A stretch of DNA of 57,233 nucleotides. Source: Silanimonas sp. Lineage in GTDB: Bacteria > Pseudomonadota > Gammaproteobacteria > Xanthomonadales > Xanthomonadaceae. A program made the position numbers and the translations under genes. Positions 43,552-57,233 of the stretch are shown piece after piece (position 1 is the first letter of the stretch; each line of letters starts with the position of its first letter). Below the pieces are notes generated by a model that did no database searches, was not told the origin of the DNA, and worked only from the letters and a program-made list of their open reading frames with translations. The stretch lies in NCBI RefSeq assembly GCF_027531545.1, contig NZ_JAPZSC010000059.1, positions 1-57,233 of the forward strand. The letters run 5' to 3'.

Positions 43552-44769
43552 ATGGAACTCCGCCCCATTCTTTCGGCCATGCTGCGCAGCAAGACCGGCG
43601 TCCTGCTGATCGCGCTGCAGATCGCCCTCACCCTCGCCATCCTGACCAACGCCCTGAGCGTCATCGACGACCGCCTGCGCGAAGCCAAGCGCCCCAGCGG
43701 GTTGGACGAGGCCAACACCTTCCACCTCGCAGTGATCGATCGCGAGGCCAAGCTGGGGGATGGCGTGGTCGACAACGATCTCGGCCACCTGCGCGCCCTG
43801 CCCGGGGTCGAGGCCGCCGCCTGGGTGAGCCAGGTGCCACTGATGCAGTCCGGCAGCAACAACGGCTACCAGCGCCAGCCGGACCCGTCGGGTGACTATG
43901 TCATCGCGACGAACTACATGGTCGATGCCGAGGCCTTCAAGGCTTGGCCGCTTCGTCTGACCGAGGGTCGGTCCTTCGGTGCCGATGCGATGATCGAGGT
44001 CGACCGTACGCTGCCGGGCCAGCCCGCACCGAGGGTCGCCGTGATCACGCAGGGCCTCGCGCGCGCGCTCTGGCCGGATGCAAGCGCTGTGGTCGGGAAG
44101 AGCTTCTACGAGGGCTCGGCAAGCGTGCCGATCGAGGTCATCGGCGTGGTCGAGACGCTGGTGTCCCCCTGGGGTCGCGGATGGAACGATGGCAGCAATG
44201 CCGTGCTGTTCCCCGTCGTCGAACGCCAGCGCTACAACATCTACGCGGTGCGTACGGCGCCCGGGCAACTTGACCGGGTGATGAAGGAGGCCGAAGCCAC
44301 GCTTCTGGCCCAGGTGCCGGGGCGGATGGTGTCCTACAACGAGGCAATGGCCGAGACCCGCGCCGACCGCTACGGCGGCGAGCACACGCTGGTCAACGGC
44401 CTGCTGGTGGTCGTCGCCCTGCTGCTGGTGATGACGGCGAGCGGCATCGTCGGCCTGGCCTCGCTGTGGGTGAACCAGCGCCGCAAGCAGATCGGCGTGC
44501 GTCGCGCGCTCGGCGCGCGCCGCGTCGACATCCTGCGCCTGTTCGTGACCGAGAACGTGATGATCACGGGCATCGGCATCGTGGTGGGCTGCGGGTTCGC
44601 ACTGGGCCTCAATGCCTTGATGATGGACCAGCTCGAGTTGCCGAAGCTGCCCTTGGGGTATCTCGGGCTGGGCTCGGCGGTGCTGCTCGTGCTCGGCATC
44701 GCCGCCGTGCTCGGCCCCGCCTTGCGCGCCGCCTCGGTGCCGCCGGCGGTGGCCACGCGGAGCGCCTAA
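43552..44769 (+). CDS. MacB-like ABC transporter permease (second)
   Basis: A 405-residue partner permease: TM1 (about 13-33, GVLLIALQIALTLAILTNAL), a periplasmic domain (40-280) and three C-terminal TMs, with the FtsX-type coupling segment QIGVRRALGARRVDILRLF. It shares the motif with the first permease but the periplasmic domain is different in sequence and shorter, so the two probably form an asymmetric pair. ATG 43552 follows the first permease after 8 bp. The downstream regulator starts 9 bp after its stop. Confidence 0.92.
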   Translation: MELRPILSAMLRSKTGVLLIALQIALTLAILTNALSVIDDRLREAKRPSGLDEANTFHLAVIDREAKLGDGVVDNDLGHLRALPGVEAAAWVSQVPLMQSGSNNGYQRQPDPSGDYVIATNYMVDAEAFKAWPLRLTEGRSFGADAMIEVDRTLPGQPAPRVAVITQGLARALWPDASAVVGKSFYEGSASVPIEVIGVVETLVSPWGRGWNDGSNAVLFPVVERQRYNIYAVRTAPGQLDRVMKEAEATLLAQVPGRMVSYNEAMAETRADRYGGEHTLVNGLLVVVALLLVMTASGIVGLASLWVNQRRKQIGVRRALGARRVDILRLFVTENVMITGIGIVVGCGFALGLNALMMDQLELPKLPLGYLGLGSAVLLVLGIAAVLGPALRAASVPPAVATRSA

Positions 44770-44778
44770 ACTCCGCCC

Positions 44779-46149
44779 ATGCCCACCCTTCTCGTCATCG
44801 ACGACAACGCCGGCGTGCGCACGGCACTCGATGTGCTGTTCGACCTGCACGGCCTCACCGTCCTCGGCGCCGAAAGCCCCGAGGACGGACTTGCCCTGCT
44901 CGACGCGCACCCTATCGACCTCGTGCTGCAGGACATGAACTTCACCGCCGACACCACGTCGGGCGAGGAAGGCATCGCGCTGTTCCACGAGATCCGTCGT
45001 CGCCACCCGGACATGCCGGTGATCCTGCTCACCGCGTGGACGCAGGTGGAAACCGCCGTGAGCCTGATGAAATCCGGCGCGGCCGACTACCTCGGCAAGC
45101 CGTGGGACGACCACAAGCTGCTGGCCAGCGTGCGCAACCTGCTGGAGCTTTCCGACACGCGCCGCGCGCTGCAACAGCTCGCCGGCGCCGATCGCCGCCG
45201 CCGCGCCGGGCTCGACGGCCGCTTCGAGCTGCGCGGCATCGTCTACGCCGACCCGGCGATGGAGCGCGTGCTGCAGGTCGCCACGCAGGTGGCGGGTGCG
45301 GACGTGCCGGTGTTGATCACCGGCCCGAATGGCAGCGGCAAGGAAAAGATCGCCGACGTGCTGCAGGCGAATTCCGCGGTGCGCAGCGGACCCTTCGTGA
45401 CGCTCAATTGCGGCGCCCTGCCCTCCGAGCTGATCGAAGCCGAGCTGTTCGGCGCCGATGCCGGTGCCTATACCGGCGCCACCAAGGCCCGCGAGGGCAA
45501 GTTCGAAGCCGCGGACGGCGGCACGCTGTTCCTCGATGAAATCGGCAACCTGCCGGCGGCAGGCCAGATGAAACTGCTGCGCGTGCTGGAGACGGGTCGT
45601 TTCGAACGCCTCGGCAGCAACCGCGAGCGGCAGGTCAAGGTGCGCGTCATCAGCGCGACCAATGCGGACCTCGCCGCGATGATCCGCGACGGCCGCTTCC
45701 GCGAGGACCTCTACTACCGATTGAATCTCATCGAGCTGCGCGTGCCGCCGCTGGCGGAACGGCCGCTCGACGTGATTCCGCTGGCGGAGCACTTCCTCGC
45801 CGGCAGCGGCAAGACGCTTGACGACGGCGCACGCCGCGCGCTGCGTGCGCACGCCTGGCCGGGCAACGTGCGCGAGTTGAAGAACACGATTGCACGCGCG
45901 GCCTTGCTGTCGTCCTCGCCGACGATCACCTCCAACGACCTTGGGCTGCCGGCCTTCGCCACCGGCGCAGCCGCTCGTGGCAACGACGCCCCGATGGATG
46001 CCGACGAACCGGATCGCGCCAGCATCGAAGCCGCGCTGAAGCGGCATCGCGGCGTGCTCGCGCAAGCGGCGGCCGAGCTCGGTCTCTCGCGCCAGGCGCT
46101 GTATCGGCGGCTCGAGCGGCTCGGCATCGACCGCGAGTCGGCGTCGTGA
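44779..46149 (+). CDS. NtrC-family sigma54-dependent response regulator
   Basis: A 456-residue activator. The receiver (1-125) has the acidic pair IDDNAG, Asp52 in LQDMNF and Lys in GKPWDDH. The AAA+ domain (about 150-375) has a Walker A-like GPNGSGKE, the sigma54-contact loop GAYTGA (Phe changed to Tyr), Walker B FLDEIGNL and the R-finger region [11 protein letters not shown] Fis-type HTH ends the protein ([21 protein letters not shown]). It probably binds the repeats near 40100 and activates the module's own sigma54 promoter, making a loop with the transporter. It follows the permease by 9 bp. Confidence 0.95.
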   Translation: MPTLLVIDDNAGVRTALDVLFDLHGLTVLGAESPEDGLALLDAHPIDLVLQDMNFTADTTSGEEGIALFHEIRRRHPDMPVILLTAWTQVETAVSLMKSGAADYLGKPWDDHKLLASVRNLLELSDTRRALQQLAGADRRRRAGLDGRFELRGIVYADPAMERVLQVATQVAGADVPVLITGPNGSGKEKIADVLQANSAVRSGPFVTLNCGALPSELIEAELFGADAGAYTGATKAREGKFEAADGGTLFLDEIGNLPAAGQMKLLRVLETGRFERLGSNRERQVKVRVISATNADLAAMIRDGRFREDLYYRLNLIELRVPPLAERPLDVIPLAEHFLAGSGKTLDDGARRALRAHAWPGNVRELKNTIARAALLSSSPTITSNDLGLPAFATGAAARGNDAPMDADEPDRASIEAALKRHRGVLAQAAAELGLSRQALYRRLERLGIDRESAS

Positions 46150-46180
46150 GCGGCTCGCCCGCGTCCGAGGCGGCGCCGTC

Positions 46181-47491
46181 GTGACGCGCTGGCGGTGCTC
46201 GCTCGCGGGCCAGTTCGCGCTTCGCGTGCTGCCCGTGCTCGCGGGCGGCATCGCGCTGGCACTGGCGCTGCAAGCGTGGCTCGGCGACGCCCTGCTGGCC
46301 GGCGCCATCGCCGTGATCACGAGCGGCCTCGTGCTGCTTTGGCTGCTCGGCGCCTGGCTGTCGCCGGTGCGCTCGCTGATCCGGGCCCTCACCGGCACCG
46401 CGCTCAGCTACCGCGACGGCGACTACAGCTTCGGCCTGCGGTGGCCGCGCAACGACGAGCTCGGCGACCTCGTCGCCGGCCACAACGCGATCGGCGAGGC
46501 GCTTCGCGAGAAGCAACTCCAGCTGGTACAGCGCGAGTTGCTGCTCGACACCATGGTGCAGAACACGCCGGTGGCCATGCTGTTGCTCGACGCACAGCAG
46601 CACGTGGTCTTCGCCAACGTCGCGGCGCGCAAGCTGCTGGCGGAGGGCCGCCGCCTCGATGGGCACGCACTGCACGGCCTGCTCGACGCACGCGACGATG
46701 CCTTGTCGGAAGCTCTCCGCCACGGCGCGGCGGGCGTGTTCAGCACCGGTGATGGCGAAGACGACGACGTTTATCACCTCGCCACGTCCGCCTTTCGCCT
46801 GAACGGCCGGGCGCACACCCTGCTGCTGGTTCGGCAGATCACCACCGAACTGCGCCGGCAGGAAGTGCAGACCTGGAAGAAGGTCATCCGCGTCATCAGC
46901 CACGAGCTCAACAACTCACTGGCACCGATGGCCTCGCTCGCGCACAGCGGCGCGGAGCTAGCGCGCCGCGGCCAGATCGAGAAGCTGCCCACGGTGTTCG
47001 CCACCATCGAGGAACGCGCCCGACATCTCGATGGCTTCCTGCGTGACTACGCGCGCTTCGCCAAGCTGCCGCAGCCGCGCATCGAAGCCCACGACCCCGC
47101 GGTGCTCGTCGAGCGCCTGCAGAGCCAGATCGCGTTCGTCCTCGACGGCGAGGTGCCGCAGGAGCCGCTGCGCGTCGACGGCGCGCAGTTCGAGCAGGCC
47201 CTGCTGAACCTGCTGAAGAACGCGCACGAGGCTTGCCCACCCGAAGCCGATGTGCGGATGCGCCTGCGCCACCTCGGCGGCGACTGGCGCATCGAGGTGC
47301 TCGATCGCGGCACCGGCATGAGCGAAGCCGTGATGGCCAATGCGCTGGTGCCGTTCTATTCGACGAAGCGCAGCGGCACCGGCCTCGGGCTCGCGCTGGT
47401 GCGCGAGATCATCGAGGCGCACGGCGGACGCATCGGCCTCGCCAACCGCGAGGGCGGCGGGCTGTGCGTCAGCCTGGTGCTGCCGGGCTGA
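46181..47491 (+). CDS. Sensor histidine kinase, NtrY/NtrB-like
   Basis: A 436-residue kinase with two N-terminal TMs (about 14-30 and 38-62) separated by a very short loop, so it senses signals at or within the membrane. A HAMP-like linker and a PAS-like region follow, then the HisKA box VISHELNNSLAPM, N box ALLNLLKNAHEACP, G1 VLDRGTGMSEA, F box and G2 GTGLGLALVREI. GTG 46181 is taken as the start, 31 bp after the regulator. It is the likely partner of the regulator before it. Its stop (47489-47491) abuts the convergent glmU stop at 47492. Confidence 0.92.
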   Translation: MTRWRCSLAGQFALRVLPVLAGGIALALALQAWLGDALLAGAIAVITSGLVLLWLLGAWLSPVRSLIRALTGTALSYRDGDYSFGLRWPRNDELGDLVAGHNAIGEALREKQLQLVQRELLLDTMVQNTPVAMLLLDAQQHVVFANVAARKLLAEGRRLDGHALHGLLDARDDALSEALRHGAAGVFSTGDGEDDDVYHLATSAFRLNGRAHTLLLVRQITTELRRQEVQTWKKVIRVISHELNNSLAPMASLAHSGAELARRGQIEKLPTVFATIEERARHLDGFLRDYARFAKLPQPRIEAHDPAVLVERLQSQIAFVLDGEVPQEPLRVDGAQFEQALLNLLKNAHEACPPEADVRMRLRHLGGDWRIEVLDRGTGMSEAVMANALVPFYSTKRSGTGLGLALVREIIEAHGGRIGLANREGGGLCVSLVLPG

Positions 47492-48859
47492 TCAGGCCTT
47501 CTTCAACGGTCGCTGCCACGCGGCGATGCTCACCTGCTTCCCGCGCGCCACGGTGAGCTGCCCTTCCGGTGCGTCCTTGGTCACCACCGAACCTGCGCCG
47601 ATCGTCGCCATCGCGCCAATCGTCACCGGCGCCACCAGCGAGCTGTTGCTGCCGATGAAGGCGCCGTCGCCGATCGTCGTGGCCCACTTGTTCACGCCGT
47701 CGTAGTTGCAGGTGATGGTGCCGGCGCCGACGTTCACCTTGGCGCCGATCACCGCGTCGCCGAGGTACGTGAGGTGGTTCGCCTTGCTGCCCTTGCCCAT
47801 CGTGGTCTTCTTCGTCTCGACGAAGTTGCCGATGTGCACGCCCTCGCTGAGCTGCGTGCCGGGGCGCAGGCGCGCAAAGGGGCCGATGGTGCAGTTCGGC
47901 TCGGTCACCGCGCCTTCGAGGTCGCTGTGTGCGGCGACGACGGTGCCGGCACCGAGGGTGACGTCCTTCAGGCGGCAGAACGGGCCGACCACCACGCCAT
48001 CCCCAAGCACGACACGGCCTTCGAGGATCACGTCGACATCGATGCGCACGCCCTGTCCCACCACGACCGTGCCGCGCTGGTCGAAACGCGAGGGATCGGC
48101 GAACTGGACGCCTTGCTCAGAGAGCGTCTTCGCGCAGCGACGCTGGTAGGCGCGCTCGAGCTGAGCCAGCTGCCACGGATCGTTGGCACCCTCCACCTCG
48201 CCCGCGTCGTCCACGCGCACGGCCGCAGCGGGACGCCCTTCCGCAGCCGCCATGGCGAACACATCCGTCAGGTAGTACTCGCGCTGCGCGTTTTCGTTGC
48301 GCAGATTCGCCAACCACCGCTTCAGGGCCGAGCCCTCGGCGGCAATCAGGCCGGTGTTGATCGTGCGCACGGCGCGCTGCTCCGGCGTGGCGTCCTTCTG
48401 CTCGACGATCGCCTGCACGCGACCTTCCGCGTCGATGAGCACGCGCCCATAGCCCGTCGGATCGACGAGCTCGGCCACCAGCACCGCTAGCGCACCGTCG
48501 GCGGCCACGAGCGGACGCAGCGACTCGGCGCGGACGAGGGGGACGTCCCCATACAAAACGAGCACGCGCGCGTCGTCGGGAAGGCCGGGGACCGCCTGCT
48601 GCACCGCATGGCCGGTGCCGAGGCGCTCCGCCTGTTCCACCCACGCCAGGTCGGCGTCGGCCTTGAAGGCCTCGCGCACCGCTTCACCTCCATGACCGTA
48701 GACCACGTGGATGCGTGCCGCGCCGAGCGCGCGCGCCGTGTCGATGACGTGGCCGAGCATGGAGCGCGTCGCGATCGGCTGTAGAACCTTGGGCAGCGGC
48801 GACTTCATGCGCTTGCCTTCGCCGGCGGCGAGGATCACAACGTGGAGTGAGGGGCTCAT
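47492..48859 (-). CDS. glmU: Bifunctional N-acetylglucosamine-1-phosphate uridylyltransferase/glucosamine-1-phosphate acetyltransferase GlmU
   Basis: A 455-residue bifunctional enzyme that acetylates GlcN-1-P and then couples it to UTP, giving UDP-GlcNAc for peptidoglycan and LPS. The N-terminal pyrophosphorylase has [17 protein letters not shown] and [18 protein letters not shown] and NTGLIAAE. The C-terminal left-handed beta-helix has [34 protein letters not shown] and [10 protein letters not shown]. The GEGKRM variant is shared with xanthomonad GlmU. Start ATG 48859 has GGAGG 8-12 bases upstream. It lies next to the atp operon as in relatives. Confidence 0.97.
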   Translation of the reverse strand: MSPSLHVVILAAGEGKRMKSPLPKVLQPIATRSMLGHVIDTARALGAARIHVVYGHGGEAVREAFKADADLAWVEQAERLGTGHAVQQAVPGLPDDARVLVLYGDVPLVRAESLRPLVAADGALAVLVAELVDPTGYGRVLIDAEGRVQAIVEQKDATPEQRAVRTINTGLIAAEGSALKRWLANLRNENAQREYYLTDVFAMAAAEGRPAAAVRVDDAGEVEGANDPWQLAQLERAYQRRCAKTLSEQGVQFADPSRFDQRGTVVVGQGVRIDVDVILEGRVVLGDGVVVGPFCRLKDVTLGAGTVVAAHSDLEGAVTEPNCTIGPFARLRPGTQLSEGVHIGNFVETKKTTMGKGSKANHLTYLGDAVIGAKVNVGAGTITCNYDGVNKWATTIGDGAFIGSNSSLVAPVTIGAMATIGAGSVVTKDAPEGQLTVARGKQVSIAAWQRPLKKA

Positions 48860-48990
48860 GCAGATCAGTCCTCCTGAGACGCCGTGATTGTACTCGCCTC
48901 AACACTTGGGCGACCCCGGCGTGGGGGAAGCTAGCAAAGCTCGACCATCGAATAAACTCTGCAGTATCCAGTCGACAAAGAGGGTTGCTC

Positions 48991-49698
48991 ATGCCGGGAA
49001 AGTCCATCAAAGAGTGGCTTCTTGTCCTCGGCTCCTTCCGGCAGGATTCGGAGGGCGAGACCATTTCGAAGCGCTCAATCGTGAGTTGGCTCCGGGAGTT
49101 CGCCGTCATCGTGGTCGGTGTTTTCGTTGCCTTGGCAGCGGAGTCGTGGTGGTCTGCTCGTGAGGAGCGGCGGGTTGAACGCGAGATCCAAGAGGACATC
49201 GCTGCGGAGTTCGAGTCAAACATCCGGATTCTGCGAGCGGACCTCGCGACAAACCAAGCGTCGCGCAGGCAGCTCGCGGTGCTGGAGAGTCTCACTGTCG
49301 AGGAACTGATGGCATTGACCGATGCCCAGATGACTGAGTCGCTGCGGAGCGTCGATTGGGCTGGATTCGACCCCGAGATGGGGAACGCGCAGGCGATGGT
49401 GCGAAGCGGCAACGCCATCATCGTCAGCGATCGGGAGTTGCGTCTCGCCTTGGCCAGGTGGGCCGGCTTGCTTGAGCTCAATGACCGGTTCACCTTTCTG
49501 GCAACCGAGTACGAGAGGGAAGTACGCCCGATGTACGTCAGAGCCGCTGCCGATGGCCGGTGGTCCGAGAATGAACGTCGGGAGATGCAGCTCCATCGCC
49601 GCGAACTGCTGGGGTTCTTCGACCGCACGATCGAGAATCAGCGGCAGTTGCTGGCGGCGGCGGAAACGATCCGCTCGCTCCAACTAGCCAGTGATTGA
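48991..49698 (+). CDS. Single-TM protein of unknown function (DUF6090-like layout)
   Basis: A 235-residue protein with a cytoplasmic leader, one TM (about 34-52, LREFAVIVVGVFVALAAESWW) and a long helical, charged C-terminal part (EERRVEREIQEDIAAEFES, then RRELLGFFDRTIENQRQLL). The order REF-VIVVGVFVAL-ESWW followed by E/R-rich helices resembles DUF6090 proteins, whose role is unknown. ATG 48991 is chosen by the leader and TM position. It is transcribed opposite to both glmU and atpC, the codon use is less G/C-rich than its neighbours, and it breaks the usual atpC-glmU adjacency, so it may be a later arrival. Confidence 0.75.
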   Translation: MPGKSIKEWLLVLGSFRQDSEGETISKRSIVSWLREFAVIVVGVFVALAAESWWSAREERRVEREIQEDIAAEFESNIRILRADLATNQASRRQLAVLESLTVEELMALTDAQMTESLRSVDWAGFDPEMGNAQAMVRSGNAIIVSDRELRLALARWAGLLELNDRFTFLATEYEREVRPMYVRAAADGRWSENERREMQLHRRELLGFFDRTIENQRQLLAAAETIRSLQLASD

Positions 49699-49715
49699 TG
49701 GCGCGGGCTTCATAA

Positions 49716-49746
49716 ACGAGAACGCCGGCCTCGGGGGCCGGCGTTT
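49716..49746 (-). terminator. Terminator of the ATP synthase operon
   Basis: AACGCCGGCC and GGCCGGCGTT form a perfect 10-bp stem with a TCGGG loop (49721-49745). On the minus strand it is followed by CTCGTTTATG, and on the plus strand by TCG after an extended T, so it may stop both atpC and the opposing gene at 48991. Confidence 0.9.
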
Positions 49747-49787
49747 CGTGCGTGCTGTCTTCCCGCGGAAAGGCGGCGGACGGCGCG

Positions 49788-50213
49788 TCAGTGCTTGAGG
49801 TTCTTCCGCAGACGCTCCAGCGCCTGCAGCTGCGCCATGGCTTCGGCGAGCTTGGCCTGCGCCTCGGCGATTTCCATCGCCTCGCTGCGGTTGGCCAGGA
49901 TGCGCTCGGCTTCTTCCTTGGCCTTCTTCACCACGGCCTCGTCGAGGTCGTCGGCGCGCACGACGGTGTCGGCGAGCACGGTGACGACCTGCGGCTGCAC
50001 CTCGAGGATGCCGCCCGACACATAGAAGTCGAGCTTCTCGCCGTTCGGCTGGGTCACGACGACCTTGCCCTGCTTGATGCGCGTGATCAGCGGCGCATGG
50101 CGCGGAGCGATGCCGAGCTCGCCCAGTTCGCCAGTGGCCACGACCAGAGTCGCGTCGCCGTGGAAGATTTCCTTCTCGGCGCTGACGATGTCGCAGCGGA
50201 TGGTGGTGCTCAT
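49788..50213 (-). CDS. atpC: ATP synthase epsilon subunit
   Basis: The 141-residue F1 epsilon subunit: an N-terminal beta-sandwich ([20 protein letters not shown], then [14 protein letters not shown] and [15 protein letters not shown]) and a C-terminal pair of helices ([20 protein letters not shown], then [13 protein letters not shown]) that can rise to inhibit rotation. It joins gamma at the rotor foot. Start ATG 50213 lies 27 bp after the beta-subunit stop. It is the last gene of the operon. Confidence 0.97.
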   Translation of the reverse strand: MSTTIRCDIVSAEKEIFHGDATLVVATGELGELGIAPRHAPLITRIKQGKVVVTQPNGEKLDFYVSGGILEVQPQVVTVLADTVVRADDLDEAVVKKAKEEAERILANRSEAMEIAEAQAKLAEAMAQLQALERLRKNLKH

Positions 50214-50240
50214 GCCAATGCTCCCTTGAGGACGGCGGCC

Positions 50241-52548
<2,308 letters not shown>

Positions 52549-52601
52549 GGTGTCCTCCGGTCAGGGCGCGCTGGCCGCGCGCCCTACCCCGTTGTCGTTG
52601 C

Positions 52602-54146
<1,545 letters not shown>

Positions 54147-54194
54147 TGGGGTGCCTCGTTGCCGGCCGGAGCCGGTTAGCGGAAAGGGAAAGTC

Positions 54195-54722
54195 TTAATG
54201 CGTGAGAGCGGTTTCGAGGCGCGCCAGCTTGCTGCGCAGCGACCCGTCGATGACCACGTCGCCAGCGTCGATGACGGCACCGCCAATCAGCGCCGGGTCG
54301 ACGGCCGTTTCCAGCGCGACATCGGCGTTGAAGCGGCGACGCAGCGCCTGCTCGATCTTGGACTGCTCGTCGGCCGACAGCGGCGTGGCCGACGTGACCT
54401 TCGCGCGCACGACGCGCTCGGCTTCGGCACGGAGCTGCTCGTACTGGCCGGCGATTTCCGGCAACAGGGCGAGACGATCGTTCGATGCGAGCACGTCGAG
54501 GAACTGCAGGAAGACGGCGTCGCACGACGGCGGCGCCACCAGTCCCGCGGCTTCGGCGCGATCAAGCGCCGGGTGCGCGACAAGACCGGCGATACGCGGA
54601 TCGGCGGCGAGCTGCGCCGACACCGAAAGCGCGGCCGACCAGCCCGGCAGGGCGCCGGATTGACGGGCCAGCGCGAACGCGGCGCGGGCGTAGGGACGGG
54701 CGAGGGTCAGGGCCAGGCTCAT
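54195..54722 (-). CDS. atpH: ATP synthase delta subunit
   Basis: The 175-residue stator subunit that connects F1 to the b dimer. N-terminal RPYARAAFALARQSGALPGW forms the start of the helix bundle, and the C-terminal part has RAKVTSATPLSADEQSKIEQ and DPALIGGAVIDAGDVVIDGSLRSKL, the classic OSCP/delta signature. Start ATG 54722 lies 10 bp after the atpF stop. Normal length. Confidence 0.97.
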   Translation of the reverse strand: MSLALTLARPYARAAFALARQSGALPGWSAALSVSAQLAADPRIAGLVAHPALDRAEAAGLVAPPSCDAVFLQFLDVLASNDRLALLPEIAGQYEQLRAEAERVVRAKVTSATPLSADEQSKIEQALRRRFNADVALETAVDPALIGGAVIDAGDVVIDGSLRSKLARLETALTH

Positions 54723-54732
54723 GGGCGTGTCG

Positions 54733-55203
54733 TCAGATCTGCGCGGCGAGTTCGTCGATCAGGGCCGCATGGGCCTTGGCGTCGATTTCGCGACGGATCA
54801 GCTTCTCGGCGCCGGCGACGGCCAGCGAACCGACCTCGCGACGCAGGGTTTCCTTCGCGCGGAAGGTCGAGGCTTCGATCTCCGATTCGGCCAACGCCTT
54901 CTGGCGCTGCCCTTCGGCGATCGCTTCCTGCTTGGCGGCATCGACGATCTGGGCCGCACGGGCTTCCGCCTGCGCGATGATCTCGTTGGCCTTGACGCGG
55001 GCTTCCTTCAGCGCCTCGCTGACCTTGTCCTGCGCCTGCGCGAGGTCCTTCTGGCTGCGCTCTGCAGCGGCCAGACCCTCGGCGATCTTCTTCTGGCGCT
55101 CTTCGATGGCCTGAAGCAGCGGCGGCCACACCTTGGTAGCGATCAGCCAGATCAGCATCGCGAAGGCCAGCGCCTGCGCGAACAGCGTGAGATTGATATT
55201 CAT
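54733..55203 (-). CDS. atpF: ATP synthase b subunit
   Basis: A 156-residue F0 b subunit: one N-terminal TM (about 7-24, [19 protein letters not shown]) followed by a long charged, mostly helical coiled coil (35-140) and a short C-terminal contact region. Two copies form the peripheral stalk. Start ATG 55203 begins with [10 protein letters not shown], typical for proteobacteria. It sits 107 bp after the c-subunit gene. Confidence 0.97.
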   Translation of the reverse strand: MNINLTLFAQALAFAMLIWLIATKVWPPLLQAIEERQKKIAEGLAAAERSQKDLAQAQDKVSEALKEARVKANEIIAQAEARAAQIVDAAKQEAIAEGQRQKALAESEIEASTFRAKETLRREVGSLAVAGAEKLIRREIDAKAHAALIDELAAQI

Positions 55204-55310
55204 GGGTTCGCTCTGGAAGAACAGTCGCGCGCCCCATCCGGGGCGCCCGCAAACATCACCGGCTCAGGGCCGGCATGCGCGGGGGCGAGCCCCCGCGCGA
55301 ACAACGCCGC

Positions 55311-56463
<1,153 letters not shown>

Positions 56464-56470
56464 CGCCGCT

Positions 56471-56845
56471 TCATTGCCTCTTGAACGTCATCATCGCCAC
56501 GACCAACGCCACCTGCGCGAACAGCAGTCCGGCGAACACCGGGAGAACCCTGGGCATCGCCAGCACCATCGCCAGCACAAGCAGCGCCGCGACCACCATC
56601 CACTTCAGCACCGTTCCGAGCACCACCGCGTACATGGCCGCGGAACCACTCGGCGCCACGGCGCGCAGCGCATAGAGCGCCGAAACCGCAACACCCGACA
56701 AAAGCGCGAACCCGCCGCTGAAAAAAGCCGCAGCCGCCGCCATGTCGAAGACCAGAGCCACCAGCAACGCCCCCGCACCCTGGGCCGCCAGACCTCGCCA
56801 CCACACCGCCTTCGTCAGCAGACGCTTTTCGACGAGGGCTTGCAT
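56471..56845 (-). CDS. atpI: ATP synthase subunit I (assembly factor)
   Basis: A 124-residue hydrophobic protein with four TMs, the standard first gene of the atp operon and a chaperone-like factor for c-ring assembly. The charged N-terminal segment MQALVEKRLLTKAVWWRGL leads into TM1, and the end ALVVAMMTFKRQ is typical. ATG 56845 is the start. About 250 bp between this gene and the terminator at 57093 hold no other gene that I can support, and should contain the atp promoter. Confidence 0.9.
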   Translation of the reverse strand: MQALVEKRLLTKAVWWRGLAAQGAGALLVALVFDMAAAAAFFSGGFALLSGVAVSALYALRAVAPSGSAAMYAVVLGTVLKWMVVAALLVLAMVLAMPRVLPVFAGLLFAQVALVVAMMTFKRQ

Positions 56846-57092
56846 GACACGGTCCGGCGCGGGAATGGGACGCCGCTGATAAGGAGCGGGAGTTTAGCAT
56901 GCCCTCGGAACGCGCCTCAACGGCCTGAAGCCTCGGGGACGCCTGCGTTCACGGTCGGTGCACAGCCCCGACCTGCGTCGTCACGGCGACCGATTCATAC
57001 CCAGCAGCTCGAGGGGTGCTTGCTTGGCGGGGCGTATCCACCGCCACCGCTCGTTGTCGCTGTTGTGGATATGTTTTTCTTTGGTGCAAAGG

Positions 57093-57122
57093 AAAACCCC
57101 GCCGATATCTCGGCGGGGTTTT
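57093..57122 (-). terminator. rRNA operon terminator
   Basis: AAAACCCCGCCGA and TCGGCGGGGTTTT form a perfect 13-bp stem with a 4-base loop. On the minus strand it follows the 5S rRNA end by about 10 bases and leads into a T-rich tract. Confidence 0.93.
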
Positions 57123-57131
57123 GGGTAAGGC

Positions 57132-57233
57132 CCTGGCGATGACCTACTCTCGCATGCGGATGCACACTACCATCGGCGCGTGCGCGTTTCACTTCCGAGT
57201 TCGGGATGGGATCGGGTGGTTCCACGCAGCTAT
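57132..57233 (-). rRNA. rrf: 5S ribosomal RNA, partial at the window edge
   Basis: The minus strand reads a typical gammaproteobacterial 5S rRNA: CCACCCGATCCCATCCCGAA, then CTCGGAAGTGAAACGC, GCCGATGGTAGTGTG and GAGAGTAGGTCATCGCCAG. The 3' end is near 57132; the 5' end lies beyond the window. It indicates that a ribosomal RNA operon lies to the right, transcribed toward the atp operon. Confidence 0.95.

Noticed and set aside
43414-46398. A 994-codon open frame on the minus strand across the permease and regulator genes
   Set aside because: It is antisense to the second permease and NtrC-type regulator, both with full motifs, and has no domain of its own.
56995-57225. A 76-codon open frame on the minus strand at the right edge
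   Set aside because: It runs through the 5S rRNA and its terminator, so it is not a gene.

Overview
The window is a G/C-rich chromosomal segment from a gammaproteobacterium, most likely of the Lysobacterales (Xanthomonadales). The main reasons are the xanthomonad-like GlmU sequence, the atpIBEFHAGDC-glmU order with glmS a little further along, TonB-dependent and MacB-type export genes, and an HU protein with a lysine/alanine tail. The species cannot be fixed from sequence alone. No phage, CRISPR array or tRNA gene was seen. A partial 5S rRNA lies at the right edge.

Left part (1-30.4 kb). An IS3-family element (284-1586) has its transposase broken by an in-frame amber codon. Next come a DUF2237 gene, a monoacylglycerol-lipase-like hydrolase and a secreted class C beta-lactamase-fold serine hydrolase with a duplicated C-terminal domain. 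A LysR regulator is divergent from an SDR plus flavodoxin-fold reductase pair. A MacB/DevC-like export set (adaptor, permease, ATPase) follows. At 11.8-16.0 kb is a probable low-oxygen cassette: an Acg-like nitroreductase, a shortened host-attachment protein and a P-type cation ATPase, with FNR/ANR-like boxes in front of the two transcription units. The next genes are DUF2058, a receiver-LuxR regulator paired with a degenerate HPt protein, a cNMP-binding patatin, a PhoD-type phosphatase, a divergent TonB-dependent receptor, a divergent QueD homologue, bioD, a free-methionine-sulfoxide reductase, a TfoX-C-like protein, a decayed membrane-protein gene, a LOG-family hydrolase, the HU protein and a DUF2238 membrane protein.

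Middle (30.5-38.0 kb). A LysR regulator is divergent from a tight seven-gene operon: a secreted DJ-1-like protein, a YqhD-like aldehyde reductase, a second DJ-1/PfpI protein, Dps, an Old Yellow Enzyme, an ABM-VOC fusion and a secreted major-royal-jelly-family protein. Together they look like a reactive-electrophile and oxidant defence module. Its last genes look less G/C-rich than the surroundings, which may indicate acquisition.

Right part (38.2-57.2 kb). glmS and glmU are separated by a six-gene module: an HlyD-type adaptor, a MacB-type ATPase, two permeases, an NtrC-family sigma54 activator and its histidine kinase. Upstream of it are a near-consensus sigma54 promoter, an IHF-like site and paired direct repeats 21 bp apart, so the module probably controls its own transporter. 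A single-TM protein of unknown function sits between glmU and the complete F-type ATP synthase operon, and a terminator plus the 3' part of a 5S rRNA end the window.

The best candidates for something undescribed are the FNR-box cassette with the internally deleted host-attachment protein, the electrophile-defence operon with its ABM-VOC fusion and royal-jelly-type protein, and the self-regulated sigma54 export module placed between glmU and glmS.
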